DNA of 64,000 nucleotides from Azospirillum sp. TSH64 (GCF_003116035.1 NZ_LGQW01000015.1:1103333-1167332); one strand, 5' to 3'. Counted from the first letter of the stretch, positions 43,525 through 54,670 are shown. Notes: a model not told the origin generated them from the letters alone. Numbers and translations are program-made.

Positions 43525-44481
43525 TCAGGCCGTCTCCGCCAGCTCCACGCTGTTCGCCGGGACATTGTGGACGCGCAGGCGCTTCAGGCGGCGGGAGTCC
43601 GCATCGACGATCTCGAACTCCAGGCCCGACGGATGGACCAGCCGTTCGCCCAGCCCCGGCACCCGGCCGGCGATGGAGACGACCAGACCGCCGAGCGTGT
43701 CGATGTCCTCGCGCTCCTCCTCGGTCAGCACCGGACCGACCCGGACCTCGAAATCCTCGATGGGCAGGCGGGCGTCGGCGATCAGGCTGCCGTCGGGACG
43801 TTCGACCAGCCGCGGCGCCGCGGCCTCGTCATGCTCGTCCTCGATCTCGCCGACGATCTCCTCCACCAGATCCTCGATGGTGACGAGGCCGTCGATGCCG
43901 CCGAACTCGTCCACCACCAGCGCCATGTGCTGGCGGGTCTGGCGCATCTGCACCAGCAGGTCGAGCACATGCATGGAGGGGGCGACGATCTTCGCCTCGC
44001 GGATGATGCCGCTCAGGTCCGGCTTCTGGCGCAGGCCTTCGGCGGAGATGGCCTGCTTGGCCATCAGGGTCATCACATCCTTGATGTGGATGATGCCGAC
44101 CACGTCGTCCAGCGTCTCGCGGAACACCGGCAGGCGGGAATGGCCTTCCTCGGCGACGCGCTGGACCAGTGAAGGGAAGGGCGTGTCGATGTCGACGGCG
44201 ATGATGTCGGCGCGCGGCACCATGACGTCGGCGACGGTGCGGTCGCGCAGCTTCAGGATGTTGGTCAGCAGCGCCCGCTCGCCGGTGCCCAGCGAATCCT
44301 CGCCGTCCTCGCTGGCTGCATCGTCCAGGCCGGAGATCAGCTCTTCGATGGTGCCGCGCAGGGAATTGTCCTCGCGGCCGCCCCAGACGGTGCGGAGCCA
44401 CCCCTTGAACAGGTGGCCCAGGGAATGGTCTTCGGCCCCGTTGTCATCACGGGGCGTGCGACTGTCGGATATATCGCTCAT
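43525..44481 (-). CDS. CBS-domain protein of the CorC/HlyC family
   Basis: A 318-residue soluble protein: acidic N-terminus, two CBS domains (VADVMVPRADIIAVD; MRQTRQHMALVVDEFGGIDG) and a C-terminal CorC_HlyC domain (IADARLPIEDFEVRVG). It lacks membrane helices, so it is the CorC rather than the CNNM type. CorC is linked to Mg/Co efflux; the alphaproteobacterial tlyC-like homologues next to ybeY and lnt have no proven transport role. Its ATG overlaps the ybeY stop. Confidence 0.9.
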   Translation of the reverse strand: MSDISDSRTPRDDNGAEDHSLGHLFKGWLRTVWGGREDNSLRGTIEELISGLDDAASEDGEDSLGTGERALLTNILKLRDRTVADVMVPRADIIAVDIDTPFPSLVQRVAEEGHSRLPVFRETLDDVVGIIHIKDVMTLMAKQAISAEGLRQKPDLSGIIREAKIVAPSMHVLDLLVQMRQTRQHMALVVDEFGGIDGLVTIEDLVEEIVGEIEDEHDEAAAPRLVERPDGSLIADARLPIEDFEVRVGPVLTEEEREDIDTLGGLVVSIAGRVPGLGERLVHPSGLEFEIVDADSRRLKRLRVHNVPANSVELAETA

Positions 44482-44984
44482 CGGTCCGGCGGTTGGTGGT
44501 TGGCGGCGTAAGGATCGGCGATTCCGAGCGTGGCGAGCAACCGGGTTTCCAGCGCCTCCATCTCCTCGGCCTCGTCGTCCGTCTCGTGATCATACCCCAG
44601 CAGATGCAGAACACCATGCATCACAAGGTGAGTCATGTGGTCCTGGAAGCTTTTCCGCTGTTCGGCGGCTTCGCGTGCAACCGTTTCATAGGCGAGGATG
44701 ACGTCGCCCAGCATCACCGGCATGCCGTCCTGCGCGTCGGGCTCCTCCGCCTCGGTCAGGGCGAAGGACAGCACGTTGGTCGGCTTGTCCTTGCCGCGAT
44801 ACTCGCGGTTCAGCCGGTGGACCAGCTCGTTGTCGGCCAGCACGACCGACAGCTCGGCCGGGCCTTCCTCGTCGTCATAGGCGGCGCCGAGCGCAGCGAG
44901 GGCGGCGCGCTCCGCCAGCCACTCGGCATCCTCGGCCCAGTCGCCGGCTTCACGTGAAACAGCGATGTCGACCGCGGTGGTCAT
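44478..44984 (-). CDS. ybeY: Endoribonuclease YbeY
   Basis: Zinc-dependent RNase of 16S rRNA maturation and ribosome quality control. The 168-residue product has the metal site MHGVLHLLGYDHETDDEAEEM (three His) and LSVVLADNELVHRLNREYRG. Its stop overlaps the corC start and its start overlaps the phoH stop (ATGA). Codons near the start carry a parS-like sequence. Confidence 0.95.
   Translation of the reverse strand: MTTAVDIAVSREAGDWAEDAEWLAERAALAALGAAYDDEEGPAELSVVLADNELVHRLNREYRGKDKPTNVLSFALTEAEEPDAQDGMPVMLGDVILAYETVAREAAEQRKSFQDHMTHLVMHGVLHLLGYDHETDDEAEEMEALETRLLATLGIADPYAANHQPPDR
44946..44961. promoter_or_regulatory. parS: parS-like ParB binding site 2 (inside ybeY)
   Basis: On the minus strand TGTTTCACGTGAAGCC, 14 of 16 to the parS consensus and identical to site 1 over its first 15 bases. 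It lies within the first 14 codons of ybeY (AVSREA). Confidence 0.8.
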
Positions 44985-46086
44985 TCCGGCTCTCCAACGG
45001 TCCCAGGTCCATTGCTGGTCGTTTCGGGTGCGGAACCAGCCGGCACGGTGTTGGTGCGGCGGGCCTGCTTGCGCTCCGCCTCGCGGGCATCGGCCTGGTC
45101 ATAGGCGCGGATGATGCGGGCCACCATCGGGTGGCGGACCACATCGGCGTCGGTGAAGCGGACGAAGCGCACGCCCTCCACCCCGCGCAGGATGTCGAGC
45201 GCGTCGCGCAGGCCCGACCGGGTGCCGGTCGGCAGGTCGATCTGCGAGATGTCGCCGGTGACGACCATCCGCCCGCCCTCGCCGAGACGGGTGAGGAACA
45301 TCTTCATCTGCATCGGCGTGGTGTTCTGCGCCTCGTCGAGGATGACGAAGGCGTTGCCCAGCGTCCGGCCGCGCATGAAGGCCAGCGGTGCGATCTCGAT
45401 CTCGCCGGACTCCAGCCGCTTCTTGACCTGTTCCGCCGGCAGCATGTCGTGCAGCGCGTCGTAGAGCGGGCGCAGGTAAGGATCGACCTTTTCCTTCAGG
45501 TCGCCGGGCAGGAAGCCCAGCCGCTCGCCGGCCTCGACCGCCGGGCGCGACAGCACGATGCGGTCGACCTGTCCGGTTGTCAGCAGCGCCACCGCCTGGG
45601 CCACCGCCAGATAGGTCTTGCCGGTGCCGGCCGGGCCGAGCCCGAAGACCAGCTCGCTCTCCGCCAGGGCCTGGAGATAGGCGGCCTGGGTCGGGGTGCG
45701 CGGGGTGATCGGGCCACGGCGGCGGGTGCGCAGCGCGATCTCGGCGCGGGTGATGGTGGCCTGCGGGCCGGGCGCGCGCGGCTCCTCGCCAGCAGCGACG
45801 CCGGCAAAGCCGGCCTCGGCGGTCGCCATGCGGACGGCGCCGTCGACTTCGCCGCCGTCGATGGTCTGGCCGCGGCTCAGCCGGCCATACAGGCCGTTCA
45901 GCGCCGTCCGCGCCGTTTCGGCGGCGTCCGATGGGCCGGAGATGGTCAGGGTGTTGCCGCGGGAGATCAGCGACACGCCGAGAAGCGATTCGATGCGGGC
46001 GAGGTGGCGGTCATGCTCGCCATACAGCATCGGCAGAAGACGGTTGTCATCGAATTGAACGTCGATGCGCCGTTCGGGCAGACCGT

Positions 46087-46090
<4 letters not shown>
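44981..46090 (-). CDS. phoH: PhoH-family ATPase
   Basis: A 369-residue protein with Walker A GPAGTGKT (152-159), Walker [21 protein letters not shown] and the [20 protein letters not shown] block. PhoH-like proteins are cytoplasmic NTPases with an N-terminal KH-like region and are linked to RNA metabolism with YbeY. It uses a TTG start with GGAGG upstream; the codon overlaps the miaB stop as TTGA, coupling the genes. Confidence 0.95.
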
Positions 46091-47481
<1,391 letters not shown>

Positions 47482-47680
47482 CCCGCACCCTTCCGCTTGG
47501 AACAAAAACGAATAGCGCGCTCACGGTTTTGCGTGGCGCGCGGCACGCCGTCGGTCCGGCGTCGCTCCTGAAAAGATGGTATCGCGTGCGGGGCGAATCG
47601 AGTCAATCCCGCTTCGCCCCGCCCACATTTCGCAAACAGGCCCAATTCGCAAAACAAGCCGTTTCCGGGCTGCGGAACCG

Positions 47681-48385
47681 TCACGCCGCCCCGGCCTGGA
47701 GGCCGTCGCGCCAGAACCAGTCGGTCCGGCGCACCCGGTCAGTCCAAAGTCGCTCCGCCGCCGTCCGGCTGAACAGGGCGCTGAAAGGGACGGGGGTGTC
47801 TCCCGCCGGCAGGTCGATGGAGGTCGCCAGCACCGGGCCGAGAACAGGGGTGGCGCCGATGGCGATATCCTGCGTATCCGCCAGTTCCGGCTTGCCGATC
47901 ATGCCGGCGGCGCCGGCCAGCGAGCCTTCGACCAGCTCCAGCCCCAACAGCCGGCTCATGTCGACCGGACCCGGCATCTCCATGCCCAGCGTCAGGGCGC
48001 GGGAGAAGCCGAACCGCTCGTAATAGGGGGCGTCGCCGACCAGGATCACCGACTTGTGGCCCAGCGCCACCGCCTTGTTCAGGCTCATCCGGATCATCTT
48101 GCTGCCCAGCCCGCTGCCCTGGAGATGGGCGGCGACGGCGATTGGGCCGAGCAGGATGGACGGGGTAGTGCCGCCGACCAGGATCGGCCAGTAGCGGATG
48201 GTGCCCACCACCACCTCGCGGCCATGCTCGTCATGCTCGATGGCGACGAGGTTCAGGGCGGGGATGGAGTCGACGCCGTCGCGCAGCCGGTAGGCGGTCT
48301 TGTTGAAGCGGTCCGGACCGAAGGAGGCGTCCAGCAGGGCTTCGATGGCGGCGGCGTGCTTCGGCTCTTCGACGGTGATGATCAT
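47681..48385 (-). CDS. GNAT family N-acetyltransferase
   Basis: A 234-residue protein. The GNAT core reads [21 protein letters not shown] with [13 protein letters not shown]; the C-terminal part (about 165-234) is an extra region found in YhbS-like acetyltransferases. Start 48385 ([20 protein letters not shown]) follows GGAG by nine bases. It is divergent from apaG across a 483-base region holding its promoter candidate. Substrate unknown. Confidence 0.88.
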   Translation of the reverse strand: MIITVEEPKHAAAIEALLDASFGPDRFNKTAYRLRDGVDSIPALNLVAIEHDEHGREVVVGTIRYWPILVGGTTPSILLGPIAVAAHLQGSGLGSKMIRMSLNKAVALGHKSVILVGDAPYYERFGFSRALTLGMEMPGPVDMSRLLGLELVEGSLAGAAGMIGKPELADTQDIAIGATPVLGPVLATSIDLPAGDTPVPFSALFSRTAAERLWTDRVRRTDWFWRDGLQAGAA

Positions 48386-48613
48386 CAGGTGGGGCTCCCG
48401 GCGGGAAGAAGGTCTTCTCAGAAGGCTTCTGAAGGGCGGATCGCGCCGCCGCCGGAAGGCCGGGGGTGTCAGGTCCCCGATGTGCCTTTGGCGTTCGCAC
48501 GCGACCCAAGGACGGCCGCAACCGCAAAGCGCGGTGCGAGGCTCCGTCGTCGGATGCGAAGGGCGTGCGAACGAGACATGGACAAGGCTCTTCGGCCGTT
48601 GCTGGGACTTGCG

Positions 48614-48642
48614 CATATATCATCGTCGCCCCCCCGTCGCAA
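48614..48642 (-). promoter_or_regulatory. Promoter candidate for the GNAT gene
   Basis: Minus strand TTGCGA (48642-48637), 17 bases, TATATG (48619-48614). The AT-rich patch stands out in GC-rich DNA. Confidence 0.5.
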
Positions 48643-48730
48643 GACCGCGGAGACCCCGATGGAGTGCATAACTGTATCCATCTGGATGCGGGCCCCATAC
48701 GGCCATGTCCCACGATTGTCCGGGGCGCTT

Positions 48731-48759
48731 CTGGACAGTGCGGAGGGGGGACCTTATTC
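48731..48759 (+). promoter_or_regulatory. Promoter candidate for apaG
   Basis: TGGACA (48731-48736), 17 bases, TATTCT (48754-48759): five of six and four of six to the sigma-70 consensus. Confidence 0.5.
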
Positions 48760-48868
48760 TGTGGCCGACAGCCGCCCGGCCAGCCGGATTCCCCGGCCGC
48801 CGGCACGTTTTTCGGCCGGCGCCGTTCACTTGGCTGTCCGCCCGGATTGCCTGCCAGGATCCTCGACC

Positions 48869-49261
48869 ATGTACACCGCCGTCACCCACGACATCCGCGT
48901 CACCGTCCAGCCCGTGTTCCTGGAGGACCAGTCGTCCCCGGCGGAGGGGCGCTTCGTCTGGGCCTATCATGTCCGCATCGAGAATGAGGGCGAGGAGACG
49001 GTGCAGCTGCGCACCCGCCACTGGCGCATCACCGACGCCATGGGCCGCGTGCAGGAGGTGCGTGGCCCCGGCGTCGTCGGCGAACAGCCGGTGCTGGAGC
49101 CGGGCGACCATTTCGAATACACCAGCGGCACCCCGCTCGGCACGCCGTCCGGCATCATGGCCGGAACCTACGGCATGGAGGGCGAGGACGGCCGCGCCTT
49201 CGACGTGACGATCCCGGCCTTCTCGCTGGACAGCCCGCACCAGCCGATGCAGCTGAACTGA
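48869..49261 (+). CDS. apaG: ApaG protein
   Basis: A 130-residue fibronectin-like beta-sandwich protein, the family length: [59 protein letters not shown] and [17 protein letters not shown]. ApaG is linked to Co/Mg homeostasis in Salmonella but its biochemical role is open. The ATG at 48869 gives the family start MYTAVTHDI. Confidence 0.94.
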   Translation: MYTAVTHDIRVTVQPVFLEDQSSPAEGRFVWAYHVRIENEGEETVQLRTRHWRITDAMGRVQEVRGPGVVGEQPVLEPGDHFEYTSGTPLGTPSGIMAGTYGMEGEDGRAFDVTIPAFSLDSPHQPMQLN

Positions 49262-49685
49262 CCGGAAAACCCGGACCCGGAAATCCGGCTGCAGGCAAAT
49301 AATACAATAGAATGTGTGTGGTTATTGGAAGAATTCAACACGCGGCTTTGACAAGCCGCATGGCTGCCCGTAGTTTGTCCACCGCTTGACGGTCATAGGC
49401 CTGACCCTATCTAGGGTCTTCCGACTGGCGTCCGGCGACAGAAACCGGGCGGAAACGGGAAGGCAGGCGCCGCCACTCCGGTCTAGATATCTCCTTTTCG
49501 TCTTGCGGGCCGTTCGGTTGATCCGCCGAGGCATCGGCTCCGTACTGACGGCAAACCCGAGCGACGCCAGCCCGAGTAACGCCAGACAGGATGGCCAGAC
49601 AGGATGGGCGTGTTGCGCGACAGCCGTCGGCTCACGGCCGGCGGTCCATGCAAGGCGTGTTATCAGTTATGGAAAGGATGTTCCC
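49262..49685 (+). promoter_or_regulatory. folE upstream region with promoters and dyads
   Basis: 424 bases without a supported gene. TTGACA (49348-49353), 17 bases, TAGTTT (49371-49376) is the best promoter; it overlaps a hairpin GCGGCTT-TGAC-AAGCCGC (about 49343-49360). A second TTGACG (49386-49391) is followed after 16 bases by TATCTA (49408-49413), inside a perfect dyad GACCCTA-TC-TAGGGTC (49403-49418). Confidence 0.5.
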
Positions 49686-50360
49686 GTGACGGCTACCAAG
49701 ACCCCGCACGCCAAGCCTCCGGCGGTCGACAACGTGCTCCGCGGCCCCGGCCTGTCCCGGCCGGACGCCCTCGACCGTCCGTCCCGCGCCGAGGCGGAGG
49801 AGGCGGTGCGCACCCTGATCCGCTGGGCCGGCGACGATCCGGCGCGCGAGGGGCTGGTCGGCACGCCGGACCGCGTCGTCCGCTCCTACGAGGAATTCTT
49901 CGCCGGCTACGGCATCGACCCGGTCGAGATCCTGTCGCGCACCTTCGAGGAGACCGACGGCTACGACGAGATGGTCGTGCTGCGCGACATCCGGGTCGAG
50001 TCCTATTGCGAGCACCACATGGTGCCGATCATCGGCAAGGCCCATGTCGCCTATCTGCCGCGCCGCCGCGTCGTCGGCATCTCCAAGCTGGCGCGGCTGG
50101 TCGAGGCCTACGGCAAGCGCCTGCAAATCCAGGAGAAGATGACGGCGCAGATCGCGAACACCATCGACGAGGTCCTCCAGCCCGAGGGTGTCGCCGTGGT
50201 GGTCGAGGCGCAGCACCAGTGCATGACGACCCGCGGCATCCACAAGACCGGCGTGACCATGGTGACCAGCCGCATGCTGGGCGCCTTCCGCACCGACCCG
50301 TCGACCCGCCGCGAATTCCTGACGATGATCGGCAACCCGTCGTCGCGCGGGATGGAGTGA
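49686..50360 (+). CDS. folE: GTP cyclohydrolase I
   Basis: First enzyme of folate/tetrahydropterin synthesis. The 224-residue protein has the zinc site in [20 protein letters not shown] (C108, H111) and [15 protein letters not shown] with the third ligand Cys. The GTG at 49686 is preferred: AGGA lies seven bases upstream and upstream in-frame sequence has no homology. The about 30-residue N-terminal extension before the core is common in this family. Confidence 0.97.
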   Translation: MTATKTPHAKPPAVDNVLRGPGLSRPDALDRPSRAEAEEAVRTLIRWAGDDPAREGLVGTPDRVVRSYEEFFAGYGIDPVEILSRTFEETDGYDEMVVLRDIRVESYCEHHMVPIIGKAHVAYLPRRRVVGISKLARLVEAYGKRLQIQEKMTAQIANTIDEVLQPEGVAVVVEAQHQCMTTRGIHKTGVTMVTSRMLGAFRTDPSTRREFLTMIGNPSSRGME

Positions 50361-50454
50361 GGATCCTGCCCCTTCCCTCCGGGGGAGAGGGCTTTACACC
50401 CAAACCGCTGCCTGCCAAGCTCCCGCCGCTATTTCCCAGTAAGCGGTGTGGAGC

Positions 50455-50937
50455 ATGGCGGCGAAGGTGACCCCGGCGGTCAATGCGGCGAAGGCGGCGG
50501 GCGTCGCCTTCCGGCTGATGGAATACGAGTACGACCCGTCGGCCGACGCCATCGGCCTGCATGCGGCCGAATCGCTCGGCCTCGACCCCGCCATCGTCTA
50601 CAAGACCCTGATCGTCCAGCTGGAGCCCAAGGCGCTGGCCTGCGCCGTCATCCCGGTCGCGGCCAAGCTGGATTTGAAGGCCATCGCCGCTGCGGCCAAG
50701 GCGAAGAAGGCCGATCTGGCCGACCCGGCGCTGGCGGAAAAGACCACCGGCTTCCTGGTCGGCGGCATCAGCCCGCTCGGCCAGAAGAAGGCGTTGCCGA
50801 CCTTCATCGACGCGAGCGCCGAGGCGCTGTCGGAAATGGTGGTGAATGGCGGCCGGCGCGGTCTGCAGATCGTGCTGGCGCCCGCCGATCTGGCGAAGGC
50901 GACGAAGGCGGCGGTCTGCGCCATCGTCGCGCACTGA
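50455..50937 (+). CDS. ybaK: Cys-tRNA(Pro) deacylase, YbaK/EbsC family
   Basis: Hydrolyses mischarged aminoacyl-tRNA. The 160-residue protein has GLDPAIVYKTLIVQL with the conserved catalytic-site Lys, IPVAAKLDLKAIAAAAKAKK and GGISPLGQKKALPTFID, all YbaK blocks. The start is uncertain between ATG 50455 and GTG 50446. It lies 94 bases after folE and may be co-transcribed. Confidence 0.92.
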   Translation: MAAKVTPAVNAAKAAGVAFRLMEYEYDPSADAIGLHAAESLGLDPAIVYKTLIVQLEPKALACAVIPVAAKLDLKAIAAAAKAKKADLADPALAEKTTGFLVGGISPLGQKKALPTFIDASAEALSEMVVNGGRRGLQIVLAPADLAKATKAAVCAIVAH

Positions 50938-50957
50938 ACCGCGATTTTTTAAGGTGG

Positions 50958-51034
50958 TGGTGACCCCGGCAGGACTCGAACCTGCTGCCTCAAGTTTAGG
51001 AAACTCGCGCTCTATCCTGATGAGCTACGGGGCC
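50958..51034 (-). tRNA. tRNA-Arg(CCT)
   Basis: Reverse strand folds as a full cloverleaf: acceptor GGCCCCG/CGGGGTC, D-stem GCTC/GAGC, anticodon stem CGAGT/ACTTG with loop TTCCTAA (anticodon CCT, plus-strand 50998-51000), T-stem GCAGG/CCTGC with loop TTCGAGT, discriminator A and encoded CCA. It reads AGG codons. It is 20 bases downstream of ybaK, on the opposite strand. Confidence 0.95.
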
Positions 51035-51356
51035 ACTTGCGCCGCACCTTAACGGTTTCGCCGGGAAGGGGAAAGTGGCTTTTGGTGATTGTGCCGCTTC
51101 GTCGGAGCGCTTGCCTGACGGCGGGCGTCACGCCGTTGGAAGCACCATAGAACACGGATTACACGGATTTCGACACGGATTGCACGGATCAGGCCATATC
51201 CGGGACGTCAATCCATAGGAATGGCGACCGGGATGGACCGTGCTGAACCGGGCGGTTCCGTGAAATCCGTGTCAAAATCCGTGAAATCCGTGTCGATTAT
51301 TGCCTGCGTCTCCAGCACCTCGTGTTCAGGCGAGTGACTTGGCGCCGCCGCCCCCC
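51035..51356. other. Intergenic region with a 37-base inverted repeat
   Basis: Between tRNA-Arg and the sulfite-oxidase-like gene, 322 bases with no gene. The main feature is the repeat pair at 51152-51188 and 51257-51293, described separately. Confidence 0.5.
51152..51293. repeat. Long inverted repeat built of ACACGGATT-type units
   Basis: Left arm 51152-51188 and right arm 51257-51293 are inverted copies matching at 34 of 37 positions, separated by 68 bases. Each arm is itself made of four CACGGATT-like units, so the element is a repeat inside a hairpin. Similar CACGGATTT-rich intergenic repeats are scattered in many bacterial genomes. Confidence 0.8.
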
Positions 51357-52082
51357 TCAGTCCGAATAGCGCTCCTCCAGCCACGGGTCGGCGTGGTTGT
51401 TGTAGCCGCGAACCTCCCAATAGCCCTTGCGGTCGCCGGCCAGCAGCTCGATCCGCTTCACCCACTTGGCGCTCTTCCACAGATACAGCTTGGGCAGGAT
51501 GATCCGCACCGGGCCGCCATGCTCGCGGCTGATCGGCTGGCCTTCCCAATTGGTGGCGAGCAGCACGCCGTCGTCGTCGAAGTCCGACAGGGCGACGTTG
51601 GTGGTGTAGCCGTCGAAGGAATGGAAGACGACGAAGCGGGCCTCCGGCTTCGGCCGGGCCAGCTCCAGCAGGCGGCGGGCGCTGACCCCCTCCCACCGGT
51701 TGTCGTAGCGCGACCAGGTGGTGACGCAATGGATGTCGGAGACGAAGCTCTCCTGCGGCTGGGACTGGAAATCGTCCCAGCTCCAGGACAGCCGGTTCTC
51801 CACCAGCCCGTCCACCGCGAGCGACCAGTTCGCCGTCGTCACCTTCGGCGTGATGCCGAGGTCCAGCACCGGCCAGTCGGTCACCAGCCGCTGGCCGGGC
51901 GGCAGCCGGTCGCGCGCCGGGTCGGCGGCATGTCCCGTCAGGGCACGGCCATCGCGCGCCCATTGCTCCTTGGTGGCGACCAGCTTGTCGCGGACGGCGC
52001 CTTCGCGCTCGACCTCCCGGCCCACCTCCTGCCCGGGCTCCGGCCGGTCGGTCCTGTCCGCTCCGCTGGGTGTGTCGTTCAT
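51357..52082 (-). CDS. Sulfite oxidase-like molybdopterin oxidoreductase
   Basis: A 241-residue Mo-cofactor enzyme of the YedY/sulfite-oxidase fold. The Mo-ligand Cys119 lies in SDIHCVTTWSRYDNRWEGV, and VRIILPKLYLWKSAKWVKRI is the family C-terminal block. No Tat signal is present, so it is probably cytoplasmic or needs other export. GGAGGACG precedes the ATG at 52082. Substrate unknown; related proteins include MsrP-like and nitrate-linked members. Confidence 0.88.
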   Translation of the reverse strand: MNDTPSGADRTDRPEPGQEVGREVEREGAVRDKLVATKEQWARDGRALTGHAADPARDRLPPGQRLVTDWPVLDLGITPKVTTANWSLAVDGLVENRLSWSWDDFQSQPQESFVSDIHCVTTWSRYDNRWEGVSARRLLELARPKPEARFVVFHSFDGYTTNVALSDFDDDGVLLATNWEGQPISREHGGPVRIILPKLYLWKSAKWVKRIELLAGDRKGYWEVRGYNNHADPWLEERYSD

Positions 52083-52303
52083 CGCTCGTCCTCCGTTTCC
52101 GCCGTTTCCGGCAGGGGTCCCGCTAAAAAAAGGAACAGACAGTCGGGTTGGCAAGCGCAAGCGGGAGAACTAACTTCCCGAAGCCCGGCATAATGGAGCC
52201 CCGGCATATTGGAGCCACAGTTCCACGCCAGGGTGCCGGCCGGCTGTTTTTTGCCGCCCACCCGCATCGCCGCCCCGTCAAAGACCACCCGAGTGAATTG
52301 CCG

Positions 52304-54670
52304 ATGATCCGGTCCGCAACGCCCGCCGCAAACCCTCTGCCAAGCGCTTGGCGTCGGCTCCTGTCCGGCGGCCTCGCCGTCCTGCTTCTCGCGGGCCTGC
52401 TCGCCGGGGCGGGGACGCCGGTGCTCGCCGCCTCGGCAGCGCCCGCCGCCGCCGTTGCGGCTCCCGCCGCCGGTGGCGCCGCTCCCGCCGCTGCCCCGGT
52501 GGTGGTGGACGAGGCGACCGTGCAGCAGCTGGAGGCGCTGGTCGGCACGCTGGAGAACCAGGATGCGCGCACCCAGCTGGTCACCCAGCTGCGCAACCTG
52601 ATCACCGCCCAGCGCGGCCTTGCCCAGGCCAAGGAGGCGGAAGGCGAGTCGGCGCTGCCGCAGACCCTGGGCGCCCGCGCGCTGGCCTTCCTGGCGGCGC
52701 GGATGGACGTGGTCAGTCGCCAGCTGGTGCAGGTCGCCAACGTCTTCTCCGACCTGCCGGGGGCGCTGTCCTGGGTGCAGCGGCAGGCGCAGGACGACAC
52801 CGCCCGCGACCGCTGGGTCCAGATCGCCATCCAGCTGGCGATGATCCTCGGCATCGGCGCGGTGGCTGCGCGCGGCATCGCCTGGCTGCTCAGCCGGCCG
52901 CGCCATGCCATGGCCGCCCGCCGTGTCGACTCCACCCTGCTGCGCATCCCGATGCTGCTCGGCCGGGCGGTGCTGGAGCTGGCGCCGATCCTGGGCTTCA
53001 TCGTCGTCGCCTACACCATCCTGTCGGTGACCGAACCGGCGCCGCGGGTGCGGCTGGTGGCGCTGGCGGTGGTCAACGCCACCGTCATCACCCAGGCGCT
53101 GCTGATCCTGGTGCGGATGATGTTCGCGCCCGACGCGCCCAACCTGCGCATGGTCCACACCAGCGAGGCCGGGGCGAAGCGCTGCTACATCTGGTCGCGC
53201 CGGCTGATCGCCGTGGCGGTCTACGGCTATTTCCTGGCGGAGGGGGCCTATGTGCTGGGCCTGCCGCTGGGCGCCTACGGCGCGCTGCTGAAGCTGCTGG
53301 GCGTGGTGATCGCCGCCATGCTGATCGCGCTGATCCTGCAGAATCGGGTCGGCGTCGCCGACTGGATGCGCGGCAACCCGCTGTCGGGCGACGGCGACCC
53401 GCTGGCGACCGCCCGGCGCGAGGCGGAAGGGCAGGGGGCGGTGCTGCGCACCGCGCGCCGCCGCTTCGCCGAGATCTGGCATGTGCTGGCGATCCTCTAT
53501 GTCGTGGTGACGCTGGGCGTCTGGGTGCTCAACGTCTATGGCGGCTTTGAATTCCTGGCCCGCGGCACCGCCGTGACCGTGGTGGCGGTGGTGGTGGCCC
53601 GGCTGCTGGTGGGCGGGCTGAACCGGACGCTGCGCCGCGGCCTGACCATGAACCGCGAGCTGGCCGGCAACCTGCCGCAGCTCCACACCCGCGCCTTCCA
53701 CTATCTCCCCATCGTCCAGCGCATCGGCAAGATCATCATCTGGCTGGTGGCGCTCGGCGCCGCGCTGAACGGCTGGGGCATCGACACGCTGGGGATGGTC
53801 GAAACGAACGCCGGCCGCCGCATCGTCGGCAGCGCCATCTCCATCGGCCTGCTGCTGGCCGGCGCCATCGTCGCCTGGGAGGTGGTCAGCGCGCTGATCG
53901 AGCATTTCCTGCGCGCCACCGACCGCAACGGCACCCGCATCGAACGCAGCGCCCGCATGCGCACGCTGCTGCCGCTGCTGCGCAACGCCTTCCTGATCCT
54001 GCTGGTGACGATGGTGTCGCTGATCACCCTGTCGGAGCTGGGCGTCAACATCGCGCCGCTGCTGGCCGGTGCCGGTGTCGTCGGTCTGGCCATCGGTTTC
54101 GGATCGCAGACTCTGGTCAAGGACATCATCACCGGCCTGTTCATCCTGTTCGAGGACACGGTGTCGGTCGGCGACGCGGTGGACGTCGGCGGCGGCCATT
54201 CCGGCACGGTGGAGGCGATCTCCATCCGCTCGATCCGCCTGCGCGACGGGTCGGGCGCCGTGCATTCCGTGCCGTTCAGCGCCGTCACCACCGTGAAGAA
54301 CATGAGCAAGGACTTCTCGGTCACCCTGTTCAACATCACGGTGTCCAACCGCGAGGATCCCGACCGCATCATCGCCGCGCTGAAGGAGACCGGCGCCGAG
54401 GTGCAGGCCCAGCCGCAGTTCGCCGCCGACATCCTGAACCCGCTGGAGGTGCTGGGCGTCGACAAGCTGTCCGACACCGGCATCAACATCCTGGCCCAGT
54501 TCAAGACCCGCCCGACCCGCCAGTGGGGCGTGACGCGCGAGTTCAACCGCCTGCTCAAGAAGAAGTTCGACGAGCTGGGCATCTCCATGCCGACCCAGTC
54601 GATGCAGCTGGTCGTCGGCCAGAACCCGCATGACCGCGCGCTGGCAGAAGCGCTCAGCCAGGGCTCCTGA
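52304..54670 (+). CDS. MscS-family mechanosensitive channel protein
   Basis: A 788-residue protein. Residues 1-45 are a signal peptide, then an Ala/Pro linker and a periplasmic coiled region (about 70-150), then roughly ten membrane helices. The MscS pore and beta domain (about 590-690) read VVGLAIGFGSQTLVKDIITG and LFEDTVSVGDAVDVGGGHSG. The cytoplasmic cage follows. It is a large MscK/MscM-like relative. ATG 52304 begins the signal peptide; upstream in-frame sequence is not conserved. Confidence 0.9.
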   Translation: MIRSATPAANPLPSAWRRLLSGGLAVLLLAGLLAGAGTPVLAASAAPAAAVAAPAAGGAAPAAAPVVVDEATVQQLEALVGTLENQDARTQLVTQLRNLITAQRGLAQAKEAEGESALPQTLGARALAFLAARMDVVSRQLVQVANVFSDLPGALSWVQRQAQDDTARDRWVQIAIQLAMILGIGAVAARGIAWLLSRPRHAMAARRVDSTLLRIPMLLGRAVLELAPILGFIVVAYTILSVTEPAPRVRLVALAVVNATVITQALLILVRMMFAPDAPNLRMVHTSEAGAKRCYIWSRRLIAVAVYGYFLAEGAYVLGLPLGAYGALLKLLGVVIAAMLIALILQNRVGVADWMRGNPLSGDGDPLATARREAEGQGAVLRTARRRFAEIWHVLAILYVVVTLGVWVLNVYGGFEFLARGTAVTVVAVVVARLLVGGLNRTLRRGLTMNRELAGNLPQLHTRAFHYLPIVQRIGKIIIWLVALGAALNGWGIDTLGMVETNAGRRIVGSAISIGLLLAGAIVAWEVVSALIEHFLRATDRNGTRIERSARMRTLLPLLRNAFLILLVTMVSLITLSELGVNIAPLLAGAGVVGLAIGFGSQTLVKDIITGLFILFEDTVSVGDAVDVGGGHSGTVEAISIRSIRLRDGSGAVHSVPFSAVTTVKNMSKDFSVTLFNITVSNREDPDRIIAALKETGAEVQAQPQFAADILNPLEVLGVDKLSDTGINILAQFKTRPTRQWGVTREFNRLLKKKFDELGISMPTQSMQLVVGQNPHDRALAEALSQGS

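Larger units (their letters stand above)
48386..48868. other. Divergent regulatory region between the GNAT gene and apaG
   Basis: 483 bases with no gene I can support. It holds one promoter candidate in each direction, at 48614-48642 (minus) and 48731-48759 (plus). About 225 bases of leader run to the GNAT start and about 105 to apaG. Confidence 0.5.

Noticed and set aside
51152..51293. Repeats as a CRISPR array
   Set aside because: Units are short, inverted rather than direct overall, and lack regular unique spacers or cas genes.
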